Shown piece after piece: positions 13,640-26,800 of a stretch of DNA of 64,000 nucleotides. Below the pieces are notes generated by a model. It was not told where the DNA came from. It worked only from the letters and a program-made list of their open reading frames with translations, and searched no databases. Each line of letters starts with the position of its first letter. Positions within the stretch are counted from its first letter, which is position 1. The translations under genes and the position numbers were made by a program. The DNA is from Citrus sinensis (taxonomy: Eukaryota > Streptophyta > Magnoliopsida > Sapindales > Rutaceae): contig NC_068558.1 of assembly GCF_022201045.2 (NCBI RefSeq), positions 2,170,001 through 2,234,000 on the forward strand. Reading direction: 5' to 3'.

Positions 13640-14786
13640 ATTCCTTTTTGCCATTAGCACTCTTGTTTTCCTTTAGTAGCCTCTTCAGTCATCACCTAGC
13701 TAGTGTTGGCAGTTTCTCAAGGAAAGTTTTTCTAGGTTTTTGTTTCAATCAAAGATTCAAGCCCATAGGGATAGGGATAGGCATAGGCAGGTAGGTCATA
13801 CAGATTATCAGATATATCATTGCCATTGGCCTCTCCTCACTAACAGAATAGCGACATTATTAAACTTGTTCTGGTAGTAGTTTCTTGGTAATGCTTTTTG
13901 CCTTTCCGGAGTTACTACTGCCCCAAATCGATTTGCTTAGTATTGTATTTTGTTGGCAGCTCGGAACGAGGTGTTAAAAAATTTAGTGCTGTGTTTTTGA
14001 TTTATTTATGTCCTCTCTCATTTTGTACAAAATATCAATCAATTTTGTTTTTCACAAGTCATGTATGGTCATGATGAAAATGTTTATTTTGATACTCCGC
14101 CTTAGATAATAATTGACATTAATTTTATGGAAATTTTGAAACTTGATAATTTTTTTTTCTTTTCTAATATTTGAATACAAGGAATAATAAATAAATAAAT
14201 AAATCATCTACCCACAATCCAATGACTTTAAATTTTGCCTACATTTTTTAGATGAAGTTGTGAAATTCATATGATGGAGCTACAATCAGTTTCATACAAA
14301 TTATTATGTATAAATTCATGTGATATGAAAAAATATAATTATTTTTATACAAACTAATGTGTATAAATTGACGTGAGATTGAAAAAAATACAACTAATTT
14401 CTCATATTATATTCATTTGTACTCGTTTATTTGTATAAAATATACGTGGCTCTATTATTATTGTGCAAACAATGATTAAAAAAAAAAGAAAGAAAGAAAC
14501 TTATTAAAAACGAAGTCGTTCTGGAGAAAAACGTGCGCAACTGAAGAAGCTCAGAAAAACGACGACAGAGGTTTTGAATTTTGATGGGCGTTGTCAAAAG
14601 AGCTCCTAAATAATCAAATCTCCCTGGTAATTAGTTTATGTTTTAAGCAATCTTCTAATCATAATGTAATCTCAATCAACATTTTAAATTTTGTTTTTCT
14701 GAAACTAGTTTCTTGAAAATTCGTACTTTAATCTGATGTCAACTTATTCGTTAACAGGGGTTTGAGCTGATAGTCGAACGTTGAAG
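13640..14786. other. Kinase 3' region and VPS29 leader
   Basis: This holds the presumed 3' UTR of the kinase gene, AT-rich spacer with an AAAT run at about 14188-14204, and the VPS29 5' leader. The leader appears to be split by an intron at 14627-14757 (ccctg|gtaatt to ttaacag|ggg), which ends 29 bases before the VPS29 ATG. No other gene is seen. Confidence 0.5.
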
Positions 14787-16994
14787 ATGGTGTTGGTCTT
14801 AGCGTTGGGCGATTTGCACATACCACATAGAGCAGCTGATTTGCCTGCCAAGTTTAAGTCCATGCTTGTTCCTGGCAAGATCCAACACATCGTTTGCACC
14901 GGCAATCTCTGCATCAAAGTATGTCATTTTTTGTTCAATTCTCTCATGTTTTAGTATTCTATGTTTATTGGATCTTGTTGTGAAAATGTTGAAAGAAAAT
15001 ATTATTTGAATTTGGAATTTCTATCTTTCTATACTTTGTCAGCTCATCCGAATGAGGCAGTTTCTGCCAGTTGAGTTTACAACATGATTGGAGAATGGAA
15101 ATTGAGTTTGATGAGTTTATCACGTGCTTCAAAAGTGAAATAAAAATAAGTATGAGAGGATGATTTTCTTTAGGAGAGTATCGGGTGTTTATTCAGTCTC
15201 TGTATTATATTATGCTAAAATGGGATTTCTTATGGGGAGTTTAGCTGTCTTAGTGTCTTCTGTTCGTGGGGGGTAAGACTATTCTACTCTGTCTTACAAA
15301 GAGTTGGATGTCAGATTGGTGGGTTATTGCCTGACCAACAATTTATGTAAATAAAGCCAGTTCTGGTTCTGGAAGTGAAATAAGTACCCTCTATTATGTT
15401 TAATGAGGAATGTGCATATACATTTCTATCACAACTCCAACTTGTGAGTTCAAGTTGTATGTAAAAATGTAATGCACTTCAATTTTTTGTTAGATATCCC
15501 AAAACCTTCTTATTACCCTTGTGGAACAGAATGGTTTCTTAAATATTTGATCGACTTTCCAGTCTTGCCTTTTTGTATCTCTCTTTTTGTCTATTCTGCG
15601 GGCTGCAACAGCTTTGATATTTTCAAGTTCTTTTTTGAGAACTTACTTTCTAGAGCTTGAGTGTAGAAGTGCTAATGCATGTATCATCTGTGCTGCTGTG
15701 GCTTTCAAATTTTGATTCCTAGTTTGTGAAGTAAAACTTATTTCCAGTTTCAATCATTAAGCTCTGTAATTTTGGCCGTTGCACTTGTTTAGAGTTTTAT
15801 CCTATAATCTTATCATTCCTGCTCATTGTTTTAATTAAATTCGAGATGGCATTTTAGCAAATAATCTCTTATCCTTTATTTAATCTCATTTCTTCCAATG
15901 AACAAAAATGTGTTTGCCATAATTGATTGTTTGCTTCTCTTTGCTTGATCTCATTATTGATTTATGAATGTATGAGCAAATAAATGAACTTGCATTTGAT
16001 TTTTTTGGACAACCATATTTAGTTCAGTGTGTAAATAGCGGATAATTGTCCTGTGTGTGGCATGGGTGGACTTCCCTTTGTTTGATGGCTGGTTTGAAGT
16101 TACTAGTTTGTTTGCTAGATATGATCTTTTGCTGATTTATTACCTTTTCTTACTATGCTGAGGTAATGGGTTGCATTTGTTAAATTTGTGGTCCAATATC
16201 TGAATTCTTTTTTGGCTGCAAAGCTGCTGTACTGGCCATCGGGTGTTAACTCATATGGTTAAAGGGGATGGATTAAGATTGGTTCTTCGATTCAAATCTT
16301 ACCTTTACAATTAAAAAATGACCATCTACGGTTTTTTGTTGCTGTAGTTTTATTTACTATGAAGTTTCTTATGGAAAAATTTCAATCTATTATTTTGCAT
16401 TGTCCATATTTCTTAGCAGATTGCTTGTCACGGGCTTAGCTTTTCTAATGACATTTCAGGAAGTTCATGACTACCTAAAGATTATTTGTCCTGACTTGCA
16501 TATTATTCGTGGTGAATATGATGAAGAGACACGATATCCTGAGACCAAAACGCTAACTATTGGTCAATTCAAACTAGGACTGTGCCATGGTCATCAGGTG
16601 TGGCTTTGTGTCAATAATCTGCTTTTCATTTCTATAGTTTTTGGATTTCATCAAATTTCTTACCTTGGTAATCAATGCTTGGTATTTGAAGGTTATTCCG
16701 TGGGGGGACCTAGACTCACTAGCCATGTTACAGAGGCAGCTGGATGTAGACATACTTGTGACTGGTCACACTCATCAGTTTACTGCTTATAAACACGAGG
16801 GAGGTGTGGTTATAAACCCAGGTTCTGCCACCGGTGCTTTCAGCAGCATCACCTACGATGTTAATCCAAGTTTCGTCCTCATGGATATCGATGGCCTGCG
16901 GGTTGTGGTCTATGTTTATGAACTCATTGATGGGGAGGTTAAAGTTGACAAGATTGATTTTAAGAAAACCAGCACATGTCACTCTGCTCATTAA
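14787..16994 (+). CDS. VPS29: Vacuolar protein sorting 29, retromer core subunit
   Basis: Three exons (14787-14918, 16460-16597, 16692-16994) all join in phase 0 and give 190 residues, the usual plant VPS29 length. The protein has the metallophosphoesterase-like fold signatures [15 protein letters not shown] at the start, [28 protein letters not shown] and [14 protein letters not shown]29 pairs with VPS35 and VPS26 in the retromer, which recycles vacuolar sorting receptors from the prevacuolar compartment. In Arabidopsis it is known as MAG1, and its loss disturbs seed storage protein sorting. The fold resembles phosphoesterases, but VPS29 acts mainly as a scaffold. Intron 1 is about 1.5 kb and holds no other recognisable feature. 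Confidence 0.97.
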
Positions 16995-17161
16995 GAACAA
17001 TGCTCAGATTTCAATTTTGTTGAACTGACTCTCGGATTCACCATATATGCGTGAGTCTGCAATACATGTGATTCCATTCTCTGTATGTGATTGGAAGATT
17101 TTGGTTTGTTTAGACTTAAGAAACAATTCTACGACCCTTTTTACCATCTTTGATTTTGATG

Positions 17162-17188
17162 TATTATATATATATATATATATATATT
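17162..17188. repeat. (TA)n microsatellite
   Basis: An uninterrupted run of alternating T and A, about 13 units, just past the VPS29 gene and probably within or close to its 3' UTR. Confidence 0.9.
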
Positions 17189-20082
17189 GTAGTTTAAGCG
17201 TCATCTGGGGACGGAAAATGGGCTGGCAAAGCCCGGCTTCTGCTTGGAAGGCCTGGCCCGGATTTTTTATTGTGTGGGTTAATCAGAAATATGATTTTGA
17301 GTTAGATTCGTAAATATAATACATGTTAATTACAAAACGATTTGTTCCGCAGTCCGAACGATGAGCTATGGTGAAGAGTGCCAATATCGTGGTTGGATTC
17401 AAAACACTTTTGTGTCACTAAACAAGATCTTGACGTAAATCTACATCGATTATTCTACCGTATTGTATGTCGTGTTAATGAAATTTTAGTGTGTTATTAA
17501 AATAACAAGATCTCATAATCTATCATTATAGGTGCGGTACAACAGTCAAATAGATAATGCAGGTGATGATGCTAAAGAGAATTCATGCATGAAATATTTG
17601 GGGGAGTGTTGTTAGCATGTTTGGGGGGTTTACCCAAACAAAAATAGAAGTCCATATAAATTTAATTTCCGAAAATGCGGTCAATTTGCTTCTGTGTTAT
17701 ATAATAGCAATACCAACAAAGAATAAAAAAAAAAAAAAAAAGAGGGGAAATCCTTCAAATAATTGTATTGGCAGCAGCGGAGAAGTTATTGCACAAATGT
17801 CGGGATCCAATTCCCAAAAGGATTTAGGAATAAAATAAATTTATCGTCGAATAAATGAATGACGTATAACATTATTCAAAGGGATCCCAATATATTTAAA
17901 TTATTACCATCGTATTTATAGTGCATTATTGGTGAATTATCTCCTTCAATTCTCTTAATTAATTATATTATATGTATATAATCAATCTAGGTGCGATCGC
18001 CCTTATTTTTCTTTATTAAATACAAATGTGCATAACCTTGAACTTTATTAAAGTTTAAGAAAACTATTAAGTCATATGGTTTTAATAGTATAATGACATT
18101 AAGTCATATGACTTAATAATTTTCCTGAATTTTAACAAATTTACGATTCTAGATTAGAATATTTCTCTCTCTTTCTATATATATAATGCATGATCGTCGG
18201 GCATTACATGCAAGTGATTCTTTCTTTTATTTCCCCTTTTTTTAATTCGGATTTACTTATTGCTGCATTTGCTCATCAAAATATTCCTTTAAAGGTACTT
18301 AAAATTTTATGTGCAGTGATTAATTGATGATTATTCAAGGCCAAATGGGATGACCGTTGTTAGCATTTTTTCTGCTTTGTCATAATATTTCAAGGCGTTA
18401 ACGCCATTAACGGCAGGCAGTAAGGAGGTTCGCGGTTGTTTGATTAGAAATTTCGCCACAACCAAGGTGAATTGGTGCAATTAGTAAGCTTCTGCGGGAC
18501 CGAAAATCCGTCTACCGAAAGTATGAAATTAATGTTTTCCATTAAAATTAATCTAAAATAGGATCAAGTTCTTTGGCTCATTGGGATTGGGGGAGAGGCC
18601 ATTGGTTAGACAAGAAAAAGAATAAAAATAAAAATTTTAGTAGTTTTTTTTTTAAATGGAATTTAGGTACATATATCATTTTTCGAATGTCTAAAGTCAA
18701 AACGTGATCAAATGATGCAAAATGAGACGATCAAATCTATCATAGAATTAAGGCATACTTTCTGCCATGCATATGCATACGTTTTTCAAGCCATTCATGT
18801 TTGGAACGTCTAGTTTGGATTGTATATGAGAGTATGATTGGATTAGATTATATTTAATACTATTGTCTTGTATTTGGTATAATATAAGATCGGACTCGAT
18901 TAATTAAATTAATAAAAATTTTAATCTAATTTAATCAAACACACTGCTATTAACTTATTAATTGTTAAGATATAAATTTATTTTTATTGATAACATTAAA
19001 TTAATGAATAAAAAATTATTTTAAATTTTATGTATAACATGTAAAAATTTATGGAAATTATATGACACGTCGTTTTTGTATATTCAAAATAAAATGAAAG
19101 GCACACAATTTTTGCTTTAGAGTGTAAAAAAGTACAACATGTCATTTATGACATCAAATTGTACATAGTATGTTTATAAAATAAGGATACAAAGTTTGTA
19201 GATTGCATATCTCAAATGATACATCGGCATTCAATGATTGTTATGTGTTAAATAATGATCGAATTTTTTTATACCATTACTATTTACTAATGAGATAATT
19301 TGACAACACTAATGATTTAATGTCACATCAATTGTGACACCATTTTAAATATATTAATTCTTAAATTATCAATACTTTTAAAGGCGGTCTTATCCTACTT
19401 AAAAAATAAATTTCGAAGAGTAAAAAAAAAAATAAAGTGAAAAACAGGACTCACTTGGCCATCAGAAGTCGAAACAACCTCTACTTAATTTTAGCTTCGG
19501 AGTCACTCCAATCGGAATACAGAAAACCAACTTCATCTATGAAATATAACACACTTAGATTGGATCTTTTATACACACACGCACGTGTACAATCAACAAT
19601 GTAATATAATCATTCGCTTGTTCATTAGCACTTTCTCCGAATTAGTTCACGCAGGCAGATCAGTTATCATAACTTATAAAATATTTTTCAATAAGGAGTA
19701 ATCTGTCCGATTGAGATGGGCAGGAAGGATTGCCATGTTTGATAATTACGACTGTGACATATATCAGCCTCGAAATTTCGTACCCCAATGGCGATGCGTC
19801 CCTGTCCAAGTCCAAGTGAAGCAATTTTCTCCATTGATTTGTTGTGATCGAGGATCTACCAGAACCTGCCAGTGCTGCAGAAACAGATCCTAGGACTTGG
19901 AACCACATCTTGGACGTGCTCTCAAATACCGAGCAAGCTCTCGGAAGTGAACGTACAGTACCGCGCTCATGGCCGCGTCTGAAGATCAGAACAAGGACTG
20001 CCTCGTTATTCCTCTAGTTGTGATCATCAATATCATTATTAATGAAGAGGCAGCTGCAAGCAAGTGTTTGATTGATTAAGAA

Positions 20083-20191
20083 ATATTCACTGTGTTTTTA
20101 TTAAAATTTATAACCCAACGAATTAATTTAATTAATTAATTGAGCCACTTACTGTGATATATTCACTGTGTTTTTATTAAAATTTATAACC
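20083..20191. repeat. Exact 33-base direct repeat pair
   Basis: The 33-base string beginning atattcactgtgtttttatt occurs at 20083-20115 and again identically at 20159-20191, separated by 43 unrelated AT-rich bases. Neither copy has coding potential. It may be a local slippage or repair duplication, or the remains of a transposition event. Confidence 0.85.
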
Positions 20192-20778
20192 GAAGTAGTT
20201 GAACATTGGTTGGTGTCAAGTTAGGTCTAGTTTGCTTCAAGAATATGCACACAATGATGAAAAGAAGAACATATATTTGATATTACTTACCTAAAACTCG
20301 ATTTATAATATACTCATTAGAAGATAAATCTCGCGTCTAATCTATCATTTGAAATAGACGAGATGACCCATAAATCATATTGGGCTTCCCCTTTAACGAA
20401 ACAACGAAGTGAAAATATGTCATTTAAATTCGATTCAAGTTGTAATTTTGTAATTGAACGCTTTTGGGTCTCATTTAATTTTTTTTTTGAAAGGTTCAAA
20501 ATTAATTTTAAAAATTTAAAAGTTCAATTTGATATTTTATAAATTTTTTAATTTTTTTTTGACAAAATCATCTTATCCTACAACAACTTTTAAAAAATTA
20601 TATTTTCATATATATTATAAAAGTTTAAAATTATCCTTAATAATTAAGAAATAAAATCATAAAATTAAACAGATTATCATTATTGTCAATTATATCGAGA
20701 TAACATAAAAAATTAATAAATTATAATTATATATTTATTATAATTATCAATTATAATATATACACAATAAAAAATAAT

Positions 20779-20790
<12 letters not shown>

Positions 20791-20835
<45 letters not shown>
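20791..20835. repeat. (TG)n microsatellite
   Basis: A run of about 22 TG units, preceded directly by a short TA run. It is a compound microsatellite and likely polymorphic in length. Confidence 0.95.
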
Positions 20836-20837
<2 letters not shown>

Positions 20838-21623
20838 ACAAATGTGTAAATATATTTTATTTAACATTATGTTCAATTTAGTTATTTATATTTTTGCTAC
20901 AGTAAGATTTATCAAATACATACTTACCAGATGTTTAACTGATTCTTTTCAAAGTAAGATTTATTAAACACATATTTACCATCAAATATTTGTGGCATAA
21001 CTAACAAAAAATATTTTAAAATAAGATACAACATTTCCAAACTAGCCCTTAATTAACTTAATTTAATAAATTCAAACAAATTCATAAGGTGCTTTATTTT
21101 TCTAACCAACACATCAATTTGTACAAAATAAATTTACATAAAATTAATTAATTTGTGGCTCACTCTATTATTTTTCATTTAATATTAAATTATAGTTTGA
21201 ATAGGTTCAGTTCGATAGTCCAATAATTTAATAAATTAATTCTTGAAAAGTAAGAAACAATCAGAAGAGAAAATAAAAAAGAAATTTAGATTGATAAAGC
21301 AAAAATCGTGTTGAAACTTCTGCAATGGAGGACGCCCAAATGCATACACCGATCAAGTGAAAAGCACTGTTTCTTAATTCAGTATGTCAAGTCACCTCGA
21401 AGTTGACGATTATAAGTAACATCGTCAAGAATAATAAGAATCAAGAAGGTAATGTAAATAAAAGAAGAAATTAAATGAAGGGGGGAAAATTTAATTAATG
21501 AAAAGCATTGATTATTTATCAGCCTTTTTTTTTTAATGTTTAATCCCATGATAAGCCAGCAAAAAATAATTAGAAGAAACAGGTGTTGTAGAGATAACTC
21601 TGTGCGCCTAAGACTTAAGATTT

Positions 21624-23185
21624 CTAATCAGCTGTAAACCTATAAACCATTACATGATTGTAAGTCTCTCCAGGATTCACGACCTGAGAAGGGAAATTCG
21701 GATTGTTAACTGAATCCGGAAACCCTTGAGTCTCCAAGCAAAAGCCCGCATAATTCGAGTAAACGAATCCATCTTTCCCCTTCACTTTGCCCAGCATATT
21801 ACTTGTATAAAACTGTACTCCAGGCTTGTTGGTCCACAGCTCCATTTTCCTCCCCGATACGCTCTCACTCACCACAGCAACCTTTTTCAAGTGCTCAGGA
21901 TTCGGATTGTCCAGCACATAATTGATGTCGTATCCATCAGGAAGCTCTTTGAACTTACTACCAATCTCCCGGGGCTGGAGGAAATCGTAGGGAGTGCCTG
22001 TTACTGGGGTGATTTTGCCTGTTGGGATTAGACGATCGTTAACAGGAGTGACGTGGGATCCGAAGAGCTGGAGCTTGTGTGAGAAAATGTCACCACTGCT
22101 GTGGCCTCCGAGGTTCCAATAAGTATGCAGTGCTAAATTCACTGGGGTGGCCTTCTCCAGTGGCTTAGCTTTCATTTTTACGACTAAATTGTTTTCGCCA
22201 ACAAACATGTATGTCACTGAGACAGCAAGATCACCGGGAAAGCCTACAATATATATTCACAAGGAATTAGTAGTAATCAGAAATACAAAAATGCTACCAC
22301 ATGTTTGTGTTGTCACTCATCTCCAACATGAGCAGTGAATGAATTGTACAAGTGTGTACTAACCTTGCTCTCCCTCAAGGCTGTTATAGGTGAATGTTAT
22401 ATGGCTATTTACCTCATGACTTTTTACTTTCCATATAACCTCACTAAATCCTCTTGGGCCACCTGGTTATATTAAACAAATATTGGCTTCAAAGAAAGTA
22501 CTGGGAAACTGGCTTGGAATATATATAGATATATATTTACATACCATGAAGCATATTATCTCCGTCATTATTAATCAACTGATAACGGGTGCCGTTTAAT
22601 GAAAACTGAGCCCGTGAAATTCTGTTAGCTACACGTCCAACAATGGCTCCAAAATAGGTGTTATCAGTCTGTAAACATAGTGAGAATCACTTCTGTGATA
22701 TTGCACGTAACCAATTTAATTTATTATTACTGAATTTAAACCAACAGACAAAACAACTATGGGGCTAATAAAATTGAACGCACCTTATAATCCTTAACTG
22801 AGTCAAATCCTAGAACAATATCAGCTAATTTCCCTGAAATAAAAAAAATAATAAGAAAAGATATTAGATGATGTAAATTAGAATAAAGAAACACTCCAAT
22901 ACCCAAATTGATTTTTCTTTAACCCTCCATTGGAGATTTATCATTATATAACAAAATAAACTGTACAAATTAAAAAGAGGGTGGATAGAGAAATTGACCA
23001 TTTTTATCAGGGATGACTGCAGAGAGCATAGTTGCGCCATAGTTTGTAAATTTCAAAGAAAGGTCACCCCTTTTCAATTTATATACACCGACTGCTTCAC
23101 AACTTTCTGTTGCTTGGCATTTTTTATTAGTAAAAAACAATACCAGTACAATGAAATAACAAAAAACCAAAGATAATTTTGCCAT
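21624..23185 (-). CDS. Aldose 1-epimerase (galactose mutarotase-like), secreted form
   Basis: Five exons read from high to low coordinate (23185-22999, 22833-22784, 22668-22545, 22462-22364, 22243-21624) join in frame to give 359 residues. The first 20-25 residues form a hydrophobic signal peptide (LSLVFCYFIVLVLFF), so secretion or endomembrane entry is likely. The mutarotase signatures are FTNYGATMLSAVIPD, YFGAVIVGRVANRI, the catalytic histidine in NLALHTYWNLGG (about His193) and the catalytic glutamate in GFCLETQGFPD (about Glu324). The enzyme family interconverts alpha and beta anomers of aldoses such as galactose and glucose. The gene converges with VPS29 and is followed on the same strand by the ABCA7-like gene. 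Confidence 0.95.
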
Positions 23186-23869
23186 TTTGTATCAAATTGT
23201 CTATCATGCGAGTGTTTTCATGTAACGTGGGCTATTAATAGATGGGAAGAGATATGGGATGTTAGTTTGAAAAAAAAAATGAATCAAATTTAAAAAACTT
23301 CCCGATAAGGATGTAAGAGATAAAAGATAAGAAAAGAATTCTAAGGAAACTATGAATAAAATCCTAATCTGTTATGATATCATGCATTTATATCGGTGTT
23401 AATTTACTTAATTAATGCCTTTGGAAAGATAAACACACGATGTTTCATTGTTTAAGATTGTAATTAATATTTAGCTAACCAAATAATATGATGAAGATCA
23501 TATCCATCAAGTGGATATCGTAGTGATGAGATAATATTGAATCATTATCTATTAATGGCAAAAGTTGTTCACTTATTTGAGAACCTATTCGTGTACGTAG
23601 TCGTTTCTCACTTGGGTAAGCAGTAAGTAATATACTGGCAAGAATGTTTTGTACATTTAAAACTTGTGCGTTACCTATTTGAACATTGACCAAAAGGAGT
23701 AGCTTTATAAATCCAAAAGAGTATGTAGCTGATAATTTCTCTAATTTACATTTCCTTCCTAAAAACAATCTCAAAATAACAAGAATATAGACTTAATCAA
23801 TCTCTAAATTTTTTTTGGAAAATACAGAAGCAATATACTAAGCAACATGAACTATGAACATAATTAGAA
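23186..23869. other. Short spacer between epimerase and ABCA7-like gene
   Basis: About 680 bases holding the promoter of the minus-strand epimerase gene and the 3' UTR of the minus-strand ABCA gene. It is AT-rich with no repeat or additional gene seen. The short ORF at 23475-23774 has no recognisable domain. Confidence 0.5.
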
Positions 23870-26800
23870 TCATGGAAGATCCTCAAATGCCTGAGCATGG
23901 CGGGCGACCTTGATGAACACATCCTCCAGGGTGGTGTCAGCCAAACCCCATGCGAAAACAGTGAACCTGCTCTTTGCTTCTTCAACAGCTTGGAAAACAT
24001 CTGAAACTCTTACCTCTTGTTTTGGAAGCTCGAATTTTTGGGTTCCAGATATTTGATATATCTTATTAGCACCCGGAGAGAGTCGCTTTACCATACTCTC
24101 CACTTCTTCCTCGTGATCTGCGGATGTTGTCATTGTAAACACATATGATCCACCATACCTTGCCTTTAACTGTCAAAACACCATATTCAAATTAAGTGCC
24201 ATGCAGGAAACTAGAATGTGAAAAACTGGCCCTGCTGATTTTCATCGCAAAGTATGTCAAATTTACCTCTTTCGGATTTCCAATGCATTGCAAGCTTCCA
24301 TCTACAAAGATTCCTAAACGATCACAGAGGGCCTCTGCCTCTTCCATGGAATGGGCTGAAAATATAAAAACGATCCTTATAAGTGAAATTGAGGGGAAAA
24401 TTATCTGCATTTGCTGCCAACAAAGAAGTTGAAGGAACATCCTAAACTGATATGTGAAACCATATAGAATTAAAGCTTTGGTTGACAGTGGCTCAGTTGT
24501 GTGTGTGTATAAAGGAGATAGATTGAGAGAGTGAGTGAGGGAGAGTACTGGTGAGAATAATAGCCCGGCCTTGTTTCGCACGCTTAACAACGTTCCATAA
24601 ATTATTCCTTGAAGCTGGATCCAGACCAGTACTAGGCTCATCCATGTAAACGACCTTATAAAATTTCCATATGCATTAGCCAGGAGTAGCATAGCAGGAT
24701 ATGATTATCTAAAAGTAATCAGAAAAAAATCGATTTGATGAGAGACTAAGACGTACTTTAGGATTCCCAATTAGTGAAATGGCAACACTCAGCCTCCTCT
24801 TCATACCTCCACTGTATTTTCCAGCTTGTTTGTCAGCAACCCCTCCATGAAACAGGTTGACACTCTTGAGGGATTCCTCTACTGCCTACAGCAACAGAAT
24901 AGGAACAGAAAAGATGGTCAAACTTCTTAGCACTGCCGAAATCCTATGCTGTAACATTTATAAATGTATTTAAAATAATTCACTTTCCATTTTTAAAGAA
25001 AAAAAAGAGAGAAGAAAGTTGTGGGTACTCGTGAAGTTTCCAACCAGAAATCCAGCAACAAGCATCAGTTGTGCAATTAAAAGCATAAAAAATGTATAGA
25101 CTTACTTGGGTTAAAGCAGGGCCTTTCAGGTTCTTAAGTCTCCCATAAAATAGCAAGTGCTCCCTTCCTGTTAGAGTTTCCCATAGCAAGCTAAAATTGT
25201 CCAATAAAGGAAATGAAATGTCAACATACTTCAGCTTTTGTGAAAAGGAAAACAATATGTCTTTTAGGCATTAAAGGGAAATCATTCTAGCTTACTCCTC
25301 CTGAGGGCAGACACCCATACTGGTATATATTCTATCCATATCAGTCCGTATGTCCAAACCCTGAACATATGCTGTCCCAGAGGTTGTCCTTGTGATCCCA
25401 ATCATCTGTTAACAGACCAAGTATTAAAAATTGCTAATAAATATAGCAGAAATGTAATTTCTGATGTGTCAAGAAGAGGCTGGTACAACATTGACTTCTC
25501 ACAATAAACTAAAAAGATGTCATTTTAAAGCAGTTTTAAATAGTGGGCCATAGACGGGACTGATTAAAACTCATTCCTTCTACAGAAGCAATATAACTTG
25601 GTATAATCTTTTGAACAGTCAACAGTTTGCATTAGAACAAGAAAAGTTATGCGCTTAAAAGCAAAACCTATTCCGAGCTTTTTATATTTTATCCTACTCC
25701 TTGTTTCATAATGAGCCTTAATGGTATACCGATCCCCGGTGCCACATGCATGTAAAGAAATGTTCAATAATGATTCTCACAAGGTCAAACCATATGTTAC
25801 ATTTACCATGGATATAAAAGTGGTTTTGCCAGCACCATTAGGACCTAGCATTCCAAAACACTCCCCTGACGGCAATGCAAGAGATAACCCATTCACAGCC
25901 ACTTTTTCAGGATTACCATCCCTTCCTGGATATATCTTTCTAAGGTTATCAGAGATGATTGCATGACTTGTCCCCGGTTCAAGCAGCAACTGTTCAACCC
26001 TCTCTCTCTGGAGAACAAAAGATGAAGCACAAATGTTAATATTATACGTATAACTATAACTGAGTCAGATCACACTGACTAAGATCCAAAAAAGGACAAT
26101 TGGAAGATTTTTTTAACTCAAATAACTGGAAAATATTCATAATGATCTGAGGCTTCAGCCAAACAACATTAACAAGCAGTGACGTTATAATGATCCCACC
26201 ATTACATTTCTACTTCTATAATGAATAAATACTTTGATCAACAAGAAAAACTACCTCCTGAGTGACATCAGGTTTCTCCATACTAACAAAGACTTTAGAA
26301 TCCTGCCTTCCTAAGCTGGGCTTTCGGAAAGATGAGCGAGATTTCTTCTTAAAATTTTGGAGAAAATACAGAGGTCCTTTTGCACCTCCAGATGATAAAA
26401 TTTTATCTACATAATAAGCAATACCAAGAAGCAACAACCACTCAACAAACATGATAATCAAAACCTCTTTCATCCCATTTTCACTATCACTCAAATCTGC
26501 CCAACTCATGCCATCTGTCCCCATAGAGTGACCCCTGAAGGAATATGTTCCAAACTCATATAACCCACGATATAGAGCAAAGCCAGGGTATAACTCCATT
26601 GCAGTTATCCAGCGTCCTACAGAAACAAAATAAATCTCATAAATGAGCAATAATAGCTCAGCTTGAAACAAACAATCCGAAAAGAAGAGAATTACTTCAT
26701 TCTCACATTTGAACTTACTTGGAAATGATGGATCTTCAACAAAGGACTGAAGTAGAAAGGCACCTAGGAGCCCAGTTCCAAAGACACATATGTACCCTAT

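Larger units (their letters stand above)
16995..21623. other. Intergenic region with microsatellites, repeats and a GC-richer patch
   Basis: About 4.6 kb with no confident gene. It contains a TA repeat (about 17163-17188), a poly-A run (about 17727-17744), a mixed palindromic segment with aagtcatat/atatgactt motifs (about 18065-18125), a GC-richer patch at about 19630-20040, an exact 33-base direct repeat (20083-20115 and 20159-20191) and a TG microsatellite (20791-20835). The rest is AT-rich. Short ORFs here match nothing I know. Confidence 0.55.

Noticed and set aside
16220-16310. Possible tRNA-derived SINE (ggttcttcgattcaaatc resembles a B box)
   Set aside because: No matching A box, no 3' tail and no target duplication were found. 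It lies inside VPS29 intron 1.
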